From Portulaca oleracea (lineage: Eukaryota > Streptophyta > Magnoliopsida > Caryophyllales > Portulacaceae), in contig CM055879.1 of the NCBI GenBank assembly GCA_029582165.1, positions 33,646,330-33,710,329 on the forward strand: 64,000 bases of DNA, written 5' to 3'. Position 1 is the first letter of the stretch; every line of letters begins with the position of its first letter. This document shows, piece by piece, positions 24,186 through 35,796 of the stretch. Under the pieces are notes generated by a model. It was given only the letters and a program-made list of their open reading frames with translations, made no database searches and was not told the origin of the DNA. The translations under genes were made by a program, and so were the position numbers.

Positions 24186-24662
24186 TAATTGGTTAGAGTG
24201 AGACAATCAGTGGGGCAACTGGACAAGTATTTATTTCCCAAAATAGAAAAATAAAAGAAAAAAATTTGTCTGGTTCAGATTGCGAAAGCCAATTGCGAAA
24301 GACCATGGGGTTGCCATGCTGAACAAGCCGCCATTGGTGTCGTTTTTCAACTTCTCTTTCTTGGACGTTATTTCTGATTTTTGAGTTGCTTCTAATCTCT
24401 ATCTCCACCTGTGAATTCGATCCAGCACATGATTAATCATCCCATGCTTGATTACCTCTCTTCTGGTTCGTCCTTTTCTCCCAATTATCCTTCGTTATAT
24501 CCTATGTTCTTACCCTAAATCGTCATTACATTCACATTGTTCGTTGATTTTCCCTTTTCTCTTCTCTCTAATCGCAATTTGATTACTGCCCATCCCTCAA
24601 TTTGATCCAATTATTACGAAAGTTCATTGATTGTTCAAGTTAATCACGATCTTCTAGCCCTA

Positions 24663-25868
24663 ATGATGGATCTTCAATCGTTGAGTAAGGGTTTGGATTT
24701 CGTTAAGAAAAGGAAAAAATGGGTTTTGCTTTGTGCTTTGTTTGGGGTATCTGGGTATGGAGTTTATAGGGTTTATCACTTGCCTGGTGTTACCAGAAAG
24801 AGGAGAAAACTGTTGAGTTTGTTGACAGCTTTGTTTTCAATGGCTGAATTGGTTTGTGATTCAGCTGAGACTATTGGGGTTGTAACCAAGGATATGAAGG
24901 AGTTTTTGAAATCTGATTCTGATGAAATACCCAAAAGTTTGAAGCAGATTTCCAAGATTGTTGCTTCAGATGAGTTTTCAGATTCATTGACAAGGATTTC
25001 TGAGGCTTTCACTGTTGGGAGTATGAGGGCTTATCGTTCTGAGATGAATAGTAGCAGTACTGAAGGTGTGAGTTTCACAGATAAGGTAATGGATCGGATG
25101 TTTTCGAGTGCTGGAACCGGGTTTGTTTCGGTTGTTGCAGGGAGCTTTGCCAGAAATCTTGTTCTAGGGTTTTATTCTGGTGCTGAATCTGTTGCTGGTT
25201 CGAATGGGAGGAATGATACTGGAGCGGATTTGTCGAGATGGGTGGATGTGATTTGTGCTGATAAATGCAGGGATCTCATGGCGAATTGTATTCAGGTTTT
25301 TGTGAGCACAGCAGTGGCTGTCTACCTTGACAAAACATTGGATATCAATGCATTCGATGAGATTTTCGCTGGGCTCACTAACCCGAATCATGAAACCAAA
25401 ATGAAGGATATGCTGGTTTCTGTATTCAATGGTGCTGTAGAAACATTCGTCAAAATGTCGCACCAAGTTCTGACTACCAAGAAACCAACGCAGTCCAGCT
25501 TGTCCGGTTCATCTGCTGGTCATGGTAGTTATGCAAATATGAATGGGCATGAATTGAGCCATGAAAATCAGGATGGGAATTGGGGTAGTAAGGTGTTGTC
25601 TACACTGTCAGTTCCCAGAAACCGGAGATTTGTGCTTGACGTGACAGGAAGGGTGACAGTTGGAACTTTCAAGTCAGTTGCTGACTTCTTGCAGTGGAAG
25701 GTCACTGAGGGATTGAAAAGAAGTGGCAGCGCTGTTCATGATCATGTTGTGGATAAAGGCCGCCTTGCGGTTAGATATTTCGGGTTCAAGTCATATGTGT
25801 GTGTTACCATATGTTTTGCTCTTCTTTTGCATATGATTTCTAGTACTAGGGCTTTGCTGCCTGCTTAG
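24663..25868 (+). CDS. PP2-A10: Protein PHLOEM PROTEIN 2-LIKE A10 homologue
   Basis: Single-exon gene encoding about 401 residues from ATGATG at 24663; the open frame extends further upstream only through non-ATG codons. A hydrophobic segment follows a KKRKKW cluster (WVLLCALFGVSGYGVYRVYH, residues 20-39). The middle is helical and serine-rich (KSLKQISKIVASDEFSDSL, then FTVGSMRAYRSEM). A second hydrophobic segment ends the protein (YVCVTICFALLLHMISSTRA). The overall pattern matches plant proteins annotated PP2-A10. Despite that name, no PP2 lectin domain is evident. Two terminal membrane segments suggest a membrane-bound protein; function is unknown. It converges with ALG13 downstream. Confidence 0.82.
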   Translation: MMDLQSLSKGLDFVKKRKKWVLLCALFGVSGYGVYRVYHLPGVTRKRRKLLSLLTALFSMAELVCDSAETIGVVTKDMKEFLKSDSDEIPKSLKQISKIVASDEFSDSLTRISEAFTVGSMRAYRSEMNSSSTEGVSFTDKVMDRMFSSAGTGFVSVVAGSFARNLVLGFYSGAESVAGSNGRNDTGADLSRWVDVICADKCRDLMANCIQVFVSTAVAVYLDKTLDINAFDEIFAGLTNPNHETKMKDMLVSVFNGAVETFVKMSHQVLTTKKPTQSSLSGSSAGHGSYANMNGHELSHENQDGNWGSKVLSTLSVPRNRRFVLDVTGRVTVGTFKSVADFLQWKVTEGLKRSGSAVHDHVVDKGRLAVRYFGFKSYVCVTICFALLLHMISSTRALLPA

Positions 25869-27463
25869 GTGTTGCATTGTATATATTGCCATTTGCATTC
25901 ATGATGCTAATCTGAAGGAGATGTAGCAGGATAACTTTAGTGTGGTTCTTCTTTTGTATATATATATCTATGTCGAATGATTAAGGTTGCCCCCTTTGCA
26001 GCATACAGCATGCGTATGATTTGGTGTTGGCCTTTCAAATGTCGGATTTGCAGGATTCTTATCTTACACGTGACCGAACTGTTTGCTTCTGAAACACTGT
26101 TGGTTGTTCATTTTTAACATTGAGCAGAAGCAGACTGCCAGAAGTCCCCAAGTTCCTATGATTTTTCTCATCTCATTGAAATACCAATCTTCAAACCCTA
26201 GCTTTCTTTAGAATCATCCTATCAACTGATACTTGCCCTGCAGCATTAGCAAAATGTCATTATGAGCTTCTTTTGCTTAGTGTAACAAGTGGAAACTGTA
26301 TCTTTTGATTGTTAGTAAGCAAACGTAACAATTTGCTGCCCTATTCTATCCTCCAGGAGACTGTTATCCTATTTCTCTTTTACGCGCAAGTGATTTATCT
26401 TCAAAACTGATATCAACTCAAGTGCACTCTGTGATTGCAATGTTTTGCATGAGGTCAAACTCAAAGTCATGAGTATTTTGTTATAGAATGAACTTTTTTG
26501 GCTCTTTGCAAGCAGTAATGGTTTTCGAGTATTGTTGTATGAATGCACAGTGAATTGGAAATCGGACCAGTATTCCACTGATATAATCGAACACCCTCAA
26601 GTCCTCAACCCCTCTTTTTTTTTGCTTTTTTTCTTGGCAATTCACAGTTTACCAAAGGATCTTGCTGTTATATATGGACCTGTTTGCTAACGGTACAGGA
26701 TTCATTTGAAGTGCGAGCAGGTCATGTTCTGAGTTCTGATGTAATTTCCTATTCACAAGATCAACTACAGCACCCTTTTTTTCATTTCCTCTGCATTTGC
26801 TGTCTACCTTGTGTTCTTCTTGATCATTGTCTAACTGCAAAAACTTCATGCTATATTGTAAACTTTACAGACTTTTGGTTGAGAAACTTTCCCATTTTTA
26901 ATTTTCCATAATATACGGGAAAGTTTTGATGTGGGGTTCACTATTTCCCTGACAACCTTAGGAAAAAGTTTCCCAATGGGGGATTTGGGAAACTCTAGCT
27001 CGGGAAAGTTTTTCCTGGGAAAGTCTTTCTCGGGAAATTACCAAACGCACCATATCAATTGGTCATACTTATATTGCTTACTGTAACAATAACCTGCTGA
27101 ATATATCCACATTCCACAATGCAAACAAAAGTGCAAATATACAGTTAGAGTACAAGGGGAAAAGTGTTCACAATTAACCTGGGATATCAACTAAAGAATT
27201 TACTGGGAATGTATCCACAAGAAGCCAAACCATTATATATTTATCTGTCCCTTTCATTCCAGTGCAAAACTGCAAATATTCACAATAATAGCTTGAAACA
27301 TTTGTGTCTACTGACAAATTCTTTTCCAAGTTGGACTATACATGTAACATTCTTGTAATTGTAATGAGTGGGAAGTCTCAGAATTTCATTCAGAATTGGA
27401 CATTATAGGTATTCTTAATATGACTAAATGTTGAAGGACTGCAGAGAGAGATGCATAGTCCTG
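25869..27463. other. Intergenic region between convergent PP2-A10 and ALG13
   Basis: Contains the 3' UTR of the PP2-A10-like gene and, at about 26880-27055, several copies of cgggaaagttt and inverted gagaaactttccc, possibly a small foldback repeat. No gene is supported. Confidence 0.45.
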
Positions 27464-29343
27464 TTAATCTTCTGGGAAGCCTAGGAACCTGTTTATCAGC
27501 TTTGAGACTGGTTTCGCATCACCGGGAGGATATGGGATAAGAGAATCCAGGTTCATACTCATGACAGTAGGGTGCAGAGTTTGAGGCCGCGCACAGAATA
27601 AGTGATTTCTCTCTGCCAGTTCTTCTGCCAATTCAACTTGATGATTGTCCATCAAATCTTCATTCACTACAACAATCAAGGGCTTACACAACCGTAGTGT
27701 CTCAAATATGCTGCCCGAACCTATACAACAACCAAAAACGTATCCATGAGCTAGATTTGCAGTGTGAGCTGGCAAAAATCATGCTAATTGCTAGCGATAG
27801 ATATACAGGTTCTCAAATGCACATCGGTTTTTGTCCAAATAGATATCTACGTCAAAGAGCTCAGGTTAAAACAATTAAACAAATCAAGCTATTTTCACTC
27901 TAGTAGTCAACTGAACTGAATGGATGATAAGCAGACTGTAAAGTAGATAATACTTCAAGTTTATGCCCAGTTGCCGTTGCAAGGATTAGATGATATAATT
28001 GCAAAGAAACCCATAGCTTAAATCGTTTATGTTAACTACCGCACAGTTTTAGCGTTGGTGTAACTCATGAATAAATAAGAACAGAAACCATACGGCTTGA
28101 CAAAAGAGAGTAAAACATGTATGTGAGAGAGAGGAAAAGATTAAAATGGGTGTGCGCGTGACAGGAGTGTGGGGGGGGGGGGGTATAGAATATCAAGAAA
28201 GAGAGATGGAGGATACAAGGGTAAGGCTTTAGATCCAAAATTATCCCTCAACTTTCCTCTTGTTTTTGAGGTTTTTATTCTTTCTTATCTTAAATTTTCC
28301 ATCTATTAGTCCAACTATTTCTTTTTCCTTTCCATTTTCTTCAGTCCAAATAGAGGAAAACTTTTTATTTCCATTTTTTTTCTTTCCACCCTTTTTCTGC
28401 ATCCTAAACACAATCTAAGGAAGTCCAGCACCATCCCTGAATTCAGTAGTCAGGAACACCCAGGGTTTATAGGGCTTTTACTCTTCCCTACAACAACAAC
28501 AAAAAAAAAAAGCAGAAAACGGCAAAGACAATTTGAAATTTCCACTTCAATTCTGCAACATACCAGCATGGCTTATGACGAGAGACGCTGATCTCAAGCT
28601 CTCAGCAATGCTTGATGAAAAGGTGAAGTAGTCAACAGCTATGGATCCATCATCACCAGCAGTCTACCAAAAGAAAAGGCAAGATCAAAACTCCAAATGC
28701 GACCAGTAATTGCAAGGTTGAAATGAAATCTTAGAGTATAAACCTACATCAGAGCTCGTTCATCGGACTGTAACATACTAAAACCGCAACTCAGCCCTAG
28801 ATAGAATCATTTTCCTTGTTATGTGCTTATAAACCCTCAAGAAAGTATTCTATCGCAAGCATCATGGATAAGTTTGACATTTGACACCTTACTTATATAC
28901 TCATATGACTGACATAATAGAATAGACAAACTCGACTTCTGCTAAATTGAAGTACATAACTTCGTTGTTCAACCTCTGAAAATTATGTTCAATTCAAACT
29001 ATCTCCCAGTTCACAAGGACAATCTCCATGACAGATAAACCAAAAAGCACAAAGACGGTCTTAGGCCTTACTTTCCTTTTCATTGCATAACCATTATCAG
29101 GTAGAAATGGACAAAAATGGAGAAACAAGATGTAGGGCGTAGAGTAACAACAAGGCTATAATTCACAAATACCCTGCAAGGAATGTAGGATCCACGGCCA
29201 ATCTGAATAAGAAGGTGGGTATACCCTTTTGCATACAGCTCTTCCTTCACTTCTGGTGAATCAACAGCTCTAACAAGAGCGTCAAACAGTGTCGTTCCCA
29301 CAGTTACGAAGACTACTTTCTTTGAGACTTCAGCGTGTTCCAT
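27464..29343 (-). CDS. ALG13: UDP-N-acetylglucosamine transferase subunit ALG13 homologue
   Basis: Three coding exons on the minus strand, 29343-29173, 28663-28564 and 27720-27464, join in consistent phases and give 175 residues, the usual size for plant ALG13. The N-terminus KKVVFVTVGTTLFDALVRAV forms the first strand and glycine loop. Exon 2 reads TAGDDGSIAVDYF, then FSSSIAESLRSASLVISHAG. Exon 3 reads GSGSIFETLRLCKPLIVVVN then LMDNHQVELAEELAE, the UDP-GlcNAc-binding region of the GT28 C-terminal fold. ALG13 pairs with membrane-bound ALG14 on the cytosolic face of the ER and adds the second GlcNAc to the dolichol-linked N-glycan precursor. All expected motifs are present and no break is seen. 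Confidence 0.93.
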
Positions 29344-31345
29344 CCGGCTGTTTCTCTATCCGCCCAAATATTATGCAGCTGAACGTCAAGCTGTCAAACA
29401 CACATTAGGAAAATCACTGGTTTAGCTCAAAAAACAATCATCTCTACTGAAAAGATACACTTCACTAACAATGGGATAGTATTATGAGTGAGCCTTAATC
29501 ACACAAGCATGTTTGAAAGCGGGAGAAAGCGACACAGAAAACCACAATGTTCTAGCCAAAGTTAGAAGACACCAAGTGTTTCGATAAATGTTCTAATTTG
29601 AAAGCAATATGTTGACACAATAACAAATGGATTATGAAAAGAACACACGAGTTGCATTATGTTTGGATATCGTGAAGAGGGACAGAAGGGTAGAGGGAAA
29701 AGGAATAGGCCAGAGGAGAACAAAGGACGTCACTAGTTCTCATTGTTTGGATATGCCAACAAGGGAAATGAGGATGAATTTATAGCAAAATCTTCCCCTC
29801 GCCCGAAATTTGGCAGAGAACAAACATGTAAGCAGGGTGATAAGAGCCATGTTACCTAGACTCGAGACACGGTTACACGATAGATCCAAGTGCCCAACTC
29901 ATCAAATCCTAAAACTTAAGACCTGGAGAAACTAATTCAAAAATCAAAAGTTGGACGCGCACATGACTTATTATTTTACAAATGAAAGTTGTAACCTTTC
30001 ATTAATTTACAATTTTCAACTCATACAACATTACTAGAGAACTATTGAGAAATAGTACAAGAAGAAGGTGAAATCCCATATTCCTAATCCTTTCTCTCAC
30101 CCTAGACACTTAAGAGTTAAGAGTTTGAACCCGTTCGTAATGGTGTGTGATGTTCAACATAGGTTTGGCATGGTAAAATGGATTATCCAGGTTACATAAG
30201 ATAAGCATAAAGTGGTCTTCTCCCTTCCCTTGCATAGGACTCCTAAAGAACGTTAACTTCAACAAGAGTGTCAACTTATGACACCCTTCAAGAGGCCAAC
30301 CTCATTGAGACTCATCAAAAGAAAACAAAAAAAAATGCCAACCTCATTGAGATTGAACCTCGTTGAGATTGATCCGTTGAATAGGATATGAAAAGCCCCC
30401 ATCTTGGATTTTAATTACGTCCAACTCAGATCTCATCTTCACCAAACTAAAAGTATGTCCTAGGCATAATTATTATCTCAATCTTGATCTACGATCCTAC
30501 GATTTTATTATCCAAAATCCTCAATGCAATTCTACTATCTACATTCCGATCCACGATTCTATGTGGGTTAATTGTGATCCTAACTACCCTATGGATCCGA
30601 GTTAGAATTGGTCCTAGGTCCAAATGCAGCAAAGCATCATTCAAAATCAAAACAGAAAATTTCTGCCAACAGTTGAGTTAGCAATCTCAATTCATGATCA
30701 GCCAAACAAACCAGCACAAGATCCCAACTTTAACCTCAAGACATCAATTATCAACCAGATATTCTACTAATCGCTCTTAACAACCACAACACTAACAAAA
30801 CGTGGACTAACTTGCACCAAATTTCATTCTGATCTGCTTGATTATGCCCTTTTTCCTCTTACTTTAACTTGAGTGTCATCTATTTATTTATTCAATTCCA
30901 ACAAACTCATACTTGCTGCTACTTATAGCATCGAAGGAGGGAAAATAACCCCTGCATCAGTTCTTACTGGAAGGTAATAATAGCATTGCCCAGAATCGAG
31001 ATATACCAAGCAACATCGCATCATTCTGGATTGATCACAATGATCTTTCTTATTGTAGAAGCTATTGCACGCAATCTATGTCTATATTTCAAAAGGGGGA
31101 AAGATTTTACCTGTGAAGTTAATTTATGCAACCGATGATGAAATCCAGCAGATTAACTTGAATAGTTAGGGTTTCCGGCGGTAGCTCGTAATTACAACTA
31201 ATAGCGAATATATATGGATAGCAACCAGAAGCAATTAATCAAGAACTGAATTATTGGATTGCTGAAGGAGAGAAACGCAAATGATGATTCTTCAATTTGC
31301 TTTACATTACCTTTGAAAGGCACTCCACTGTTGTCAATGGCAGGC
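29344..31345 (-). other. 5' UTR of ALG13 with an approx. 1.7-kb intron
   Basis: Directly upstream of the start codon is a short leader (29390-29344) preceded by a good acceptor (gtttgacag). A matching donor (cacag|gtaaaa) lies at 31111/31110. The leader exon then runs upstream to about 31340, next to CT-rich sequence. The intron (29391-31110) has no coding sequence or clear transposon. Inferred from splice signals only. Confidence 0.55.
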
Positions 31346-32279
31346 AGCAGGCTGGTGGGTTACAGAGGGAGAAAGGGGAAGAAGGAGACCGTAAGATTTT
31401 ACGTGTAAAGTTTATTTTATGAAATAGAATTGTTTTGAAAAAGGTTTATTGGACGCTGCTGTACAAAAATGATACACTGCACTTTTCTTTTTTTTTTTTT
31501 TACAATATAATATACTGCATTTTGGTGGGTATATAATAAGTTGATTTCCTTTGTTTATGTAGATTAGCTTACATATCATAAATTTTAAATCTTTTTTAAC
31601 CAATTCCCCTTCTCGGTCTGTCTGCCACGTAGAATCGTCAATGAGTCACTCATCGCTAAAATTGTTCTTAATGTTAGCATCTAAAAATCCTAGTAATTTT
31701 GTGCATTATTGTTCAATATCTTAACAGCCCCTCAAAGTACATTATATTATTGTCAAAAGTCAAAGCTTTGTGCATTATTGTTTAATATCTCAAAAGTTTA
31801 GGATATTATAGCATTTAAAAATCCTATTATGAATATAATGACATCAACTATATCCGATGATAAATCATTATACAAACTAAATCATTAATAATCAAAGTTT
31901 TTAACACGAAAATCTAGGTGACAGTTAAAAAGAACTTAAGAGAGTACAAAGGCTAAATTTTATCACCTAATCCTAGTAGTTGATATTCCCTTGAACCTCC
32001 ATAATAACATTATCGTAAATGTAAAAGATTTTAACTGTTCTTACATTTTTTAACTGTTCTCACATTTTTATTGTTTGAATCTGACTATGACCTGAATTTA
32101 TGTCAAACTTATTTCTAGTCCGACCCAAAAAAAAAGGGTAACGGTCATCAATGTTTGTTCAATTTTTTACATTGACCCGATTGACCTATTCGAGTTTGGC
32201 CTATGATTTTTTTTTTTTTTTTGTCAAAGCTAATTCAAATAGTTAATGTAAAACAATAAATCTAAACCATAAATAGTAA
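31346..32279. other. Intergenic, decayed inverted-repeat sequence
   Basis: At about 31445-31830, words such as gtgcattattgtttaatat occur in both orientations. They resemble the Mutator-like MITE at 19815-20135 but without intact ends. No gene seen. Confidence 0.4.
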
Positions 32280-32294
32280 ACAGTGACTAATCCC

Positions 32295-33870
32295 TATTTA
32301 GTAAACAGTGACCTATTCAAACAGTGGGTTTGGTGTCTGTGCCTCCTTCTGTTAAGTCTGTAAAGCCCTCTGGTGATTGTGTTTGGGATGGTTGCGTTTT
32401 CTCTTTGTTTGTAGAAAATCTACAGGTTGGGGTTGACAATGCTTGGTTGAAAAACCTGTTTATGAAGTTTGGTCATGTTGTTGATGCATACATTCCCATC
32501 TAGGTGGGGCGTAATGGTAAGAGGTATGGTTTTGTTCGCTTTAAAGATAAAAAAGTTGGTTATAGTGCTATCATTGCGTTGAATGGTTGGACGTGTAGAG
32601 GTTTCGCTTTGGCTGTTGGTTGGGCTAAATTCTGCAAGAAACTTGGGTCTGATCCTCTTTCTAGGAGGGGCTCCGAAAAGTGGATTTGGGTTCCTAAAGA
32701 TAAGCAGGTTGGTGTGAAGGCTGTTGATGGTGATTGTGTGATTTCTTCTGCTTCCGATGGATTAATTACCATTTCTGATTCTCTTCCGTCGAATGCCCTT
32801 AAGGTTGTTAAGTCTCCTTATAAAGATGCCCTCTTGAGAGACCTGAATGTTGGTGGTAAAGCACTACTAAAAATATGTGTATTACCAACCATTTTTTCCA
32901 ACCAATTTAAAATGGTTGGAAAAACCAACCATTTTAGCAACTATTTAATATTCCAACTATTTTCCAAAGAATTTTGTGGGAAAAATGGTAGGAAATTTCA
33001 ACCAATTTTGCTAAAATGGTTGGAAAATTTTCCTACCAACCTTTTTCCTACTATTTGAAGATGGTTGTAAAAATGGTTGGATTACTAACCATTTTTCCAA
33101 CCAATTTCAAATAGTAGGAAAAAGGATGGTAGGAAAATTTTCAAACAATTTTAGCAAAATTGGTTGGAATTTCCAACCATTTTTCCCACTAAATTTTTTG
33201 AAAAATAGTTGCAATATCAAATGGTTGCTAAAATAGTTGGTTTTTCCAACCATATTAAATTTGTTGGAAAAAAGTGGTTGGTAATACACATATTTTTAGT
33301 AGTGAAGGTGGTGCTCCTATGGTGGTTTTTTCTGATAGTGAGCGCATTGTTAACGACCCCACTGACAATGTAGTTGATGAGATGACTTGTTCTTCTCCTC
33401 TTGACGTGGAGGGCTCCTGTCTTAATGCTTTCAAAGTCAAGCGTCGGCAAAAGAAGAATGTGAACTTATTGTGGGACTCTAAATGGAGGTTGGTTAGTCG
33501 TGCTTCGTGTAGGGTCCGGTCTAAGTCAGCTAGGTCTGATGAACATGTCAGAAAAAAGGGTAAAAATGCGAGGTTGCTAATTGAATCGTCAGACCGTCCT
33601 CAGGCTCTTTTGGCGGACATGACGCGCAGAGTTGCTAAGTTTGGATGTGTTTCGGGCTTCATTCGTGGGGACCCTGTGACTGTTGCGAAGCGGCTTAAGG
33701 AGACTTAGAAAGAGAGCGAAAGTGTTAATTTTTTGTGTTTTATTTGTGATGTTTGTCCTGATTTTGTTTGTGTGACATTTGGTTCTTTGTCTTTCATTTT
33801 CTTTTCTTTGCATTTTGATGTTATTCTTGTTTAAATTTCTTTTGACTTTCAATAATAATAATAAAAAAAA
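32295..33870 (+). mobile_element. LINE-derived insertion with RRM-type ORF1, no ORF2
   Basis: The sequence encodes an RRM: an RNP2-like SLFVENL (about 32400) and an RNP1 KRYGFVRF (about 32519-32542). It continues with a basic C-terminal region ending near 33708, about 160 bp of T-rich 3' UTR and an (AAT)n/A tail at 33851-33870. The flanks acagtgactaatccc (32280-32294) and acagtgactgatccc (33871-33885) form a 15-bp target duplication with one mismatch. These are hallmarks of non-LTR retrotransposition. Plant LINEs with an RRM in ORF1 are known, first described in beet. An in-frame stop lies at 32501-32503 and a MITE splits the frame. No endonuclease or reverse transcriptase follows. Confidence 0.8.
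32862..33304. mobile_element. Palindromic CACTA-type MITE inside the LINE ORF1
   Basis: Ends CACTACTAAAAATATGTGTA and its exact inverse, with 3-bp flanking AAG on both sides (32859-32861, 33305-33307), as CACTA elements make. Nearly the whole 443 bp folds on itself through repeated accaacca/tggttggt blocks. Removing it with one AAG rejoins the surrounding ORF1 in frame. Confidence 0.88.
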
Positions 33871-33885
33871 ACAGTGACTGATCCC

Positions 33886-34118
33886 ACAACCTATTGGTAA
33901 CTATTAATCTCGTAAGTGAAGTTTCATTCTCGCTATTGAAATCTCTTACACAACTTCATTTTATTCTTATTCTATGTTATATCAGCCGTGAGTCGAATTT
34001 AGAATGATACTTGGAAATATAGTAATTTAAAAACTAATAAATTCAATTTACCCATGAAGATGAAAATGCGCTCATGGGGATAAATTTTGGTTTAACCGAC
34101 ATGGAAACACACGGTTAA
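33886..34118. other. Spacer upstream of the TraB-like gene
   Basis: Presumed promoter side of the gene that starts at 35797. No clear TATA box or repeat was recognised. Confidence 0.35.
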
Positions 34119-35796
34119 ATGAAACCTGAAAGCCTAGCCAAGGCAAGGTTCAGGGTCTGCTTTGGTGGCTGTCATTTTCATTCTTTTCAATTTCAGCCCG
34201 TATCTACACAACACTCTTCTGCGCATTGGCGTTGGGAAAATTATTCCCGAATCCCACATCATACCACAATCAAGACTGCGTCTTCCCCCCCCATCTCATC
34301 TCCTCTGATCCTTCAACATCTCCACTCTTCTTCTTCTTCTTCTTCTTCTTCTTCTTCAATCCCTCAAAACCCTCGAAAACCCCCCATTCCATTGATTTCT
34401 TCATCTATTCATCTCCGTGGACTTTACCACTTTCTCTTACTTCGTCTGCTTCTTCTTCGATTCAGTTACTCCGCTCCAGAAATTTCGCTCCATTCGTTCA
34501 CCGCAAGGTTAGCCCGATTCTCCTTCGACTCTTGTTCTCTTTATGCTGCCATTTCACTTTTTCACTTATTGTCGTCTGTATGATTAAATCATGTTTTATG
34601 TCTTTCCTAATTCACTATCACTGGATCTCTTATGCGGAATTTGATTGCCCTTTCTTTTTGGAAAGAAAGGAGGTTTGTAGTCAATTAAGTTAAGGTGTGC
34701 CTGCTTGTTGTGAATTCAAGAATGCACTATTGATGCGCGATATTGATTAGTAGATATGCCAAGCTTTTAAGAGAACCAATTGATATGGGGAAAAGACCAG
34801 AATTTTAAGGCCTTTTGGGACTCAACTCATTTGTAATTTCTCTCAATGATGTTCACCAACTTTATATGAATGAGACTTTGGCTGTAACATGCGCTGTGAG
34901 CCAAAGAACTGTTCCTACCTGAATTTTAGGTTAAGTTGCCTACTAATACGTGAATGAATGTGATGTTATTGATTCCATTGTCAATTAGGGTTTTTGAAAT
35001 GAAAACATCCCACAAAAGATGAGAAAACATTGCAAATGGGGGGGAGGGGGGTTAAATTGTTGGATACTTGGATGTTCGGTAAGTTGGCTACATTTAGATA
35101 TATGTATGTGTTATATACAATTTATAATGATTCCAATGGGTATTGCATATGTTTGAAGATAAAAATAATGAAGGACAATGCTGTTTGATCTTCATGTACA
35201 TGCACCGTTCCAATTTTAACATGTAACCGCTGTTGTTCAGATGTTCCGTGGCGAGTTGTCTCAATATTTGAGGGATTGAATGGCTTCTCACTTGGAAAGA
35301 ACTCCCCCCCCCCCAAAAAAAAAAAGAAAAGAAAAGAAAATAATAATAAATAAATAAATAAAGTTGCACTTTTAATTTTCCGGAGAATGAAAACATCTCA
35401 TCATCTGATGTCTATAGTTTTTTTTTGAGTCTTGTTGCTATTGTTGCTATGAGCGATTTATACCTTTCTTTTGTTTCCATTTGTCACCAGCATTTATCAG
35501 CTCTGACATGGTTGTGTTAGAGATTGAGTGACGATTGACCTGAAGAATCCAAGCTATCATCTTCGGCATGGTCTATGTGTACCCCCCAGTCTTTGATTGC
35601 TCTCGATTGTCCAATATTCCTCCCTGTTTCTGGGCATGTCGTTCTGATTATTGGTCCGAATATAACCTGCAACAATATGGGTTATTGTGGTGATACCATG
35701 GGCAGATTGCAGCTCTTGTGCAATTAGCTCCTGTTCAAACTGGTCAGCGAAATTCAAGGGTTTCTGAGTTGGTTTCGTCATAAATTCTAACTTTTG
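34119..35796 (+). other. Probable 5' leader and UTR intron of the TraB-like gene
   Basis: A pyrimidine-rich leader with a (TTC)n microsatellite (about 34328-34356) ends in a good donor (caag|gttagc, 34507). The acceptor before 35797 is not certain; ccag at about 35490 or gcag at about 35707-35710 are candidates. The open frames through the leader are low-complexity and not considered coding. Confidence 0.5.

Noticed and set aside
32504..33058. A host RRM splicing-factor gene
   Set aside because: A-rich tail, target-site duplication, in-frame stop and MITE interruption mark it as a LINE ORF1 copy.
34119..34693. Serine/phenylalanine-rich open frames upstream of the TraB-like gene
   Set aside because: They arise from a pyrimidine-rich leader with a TTC microsatellite.
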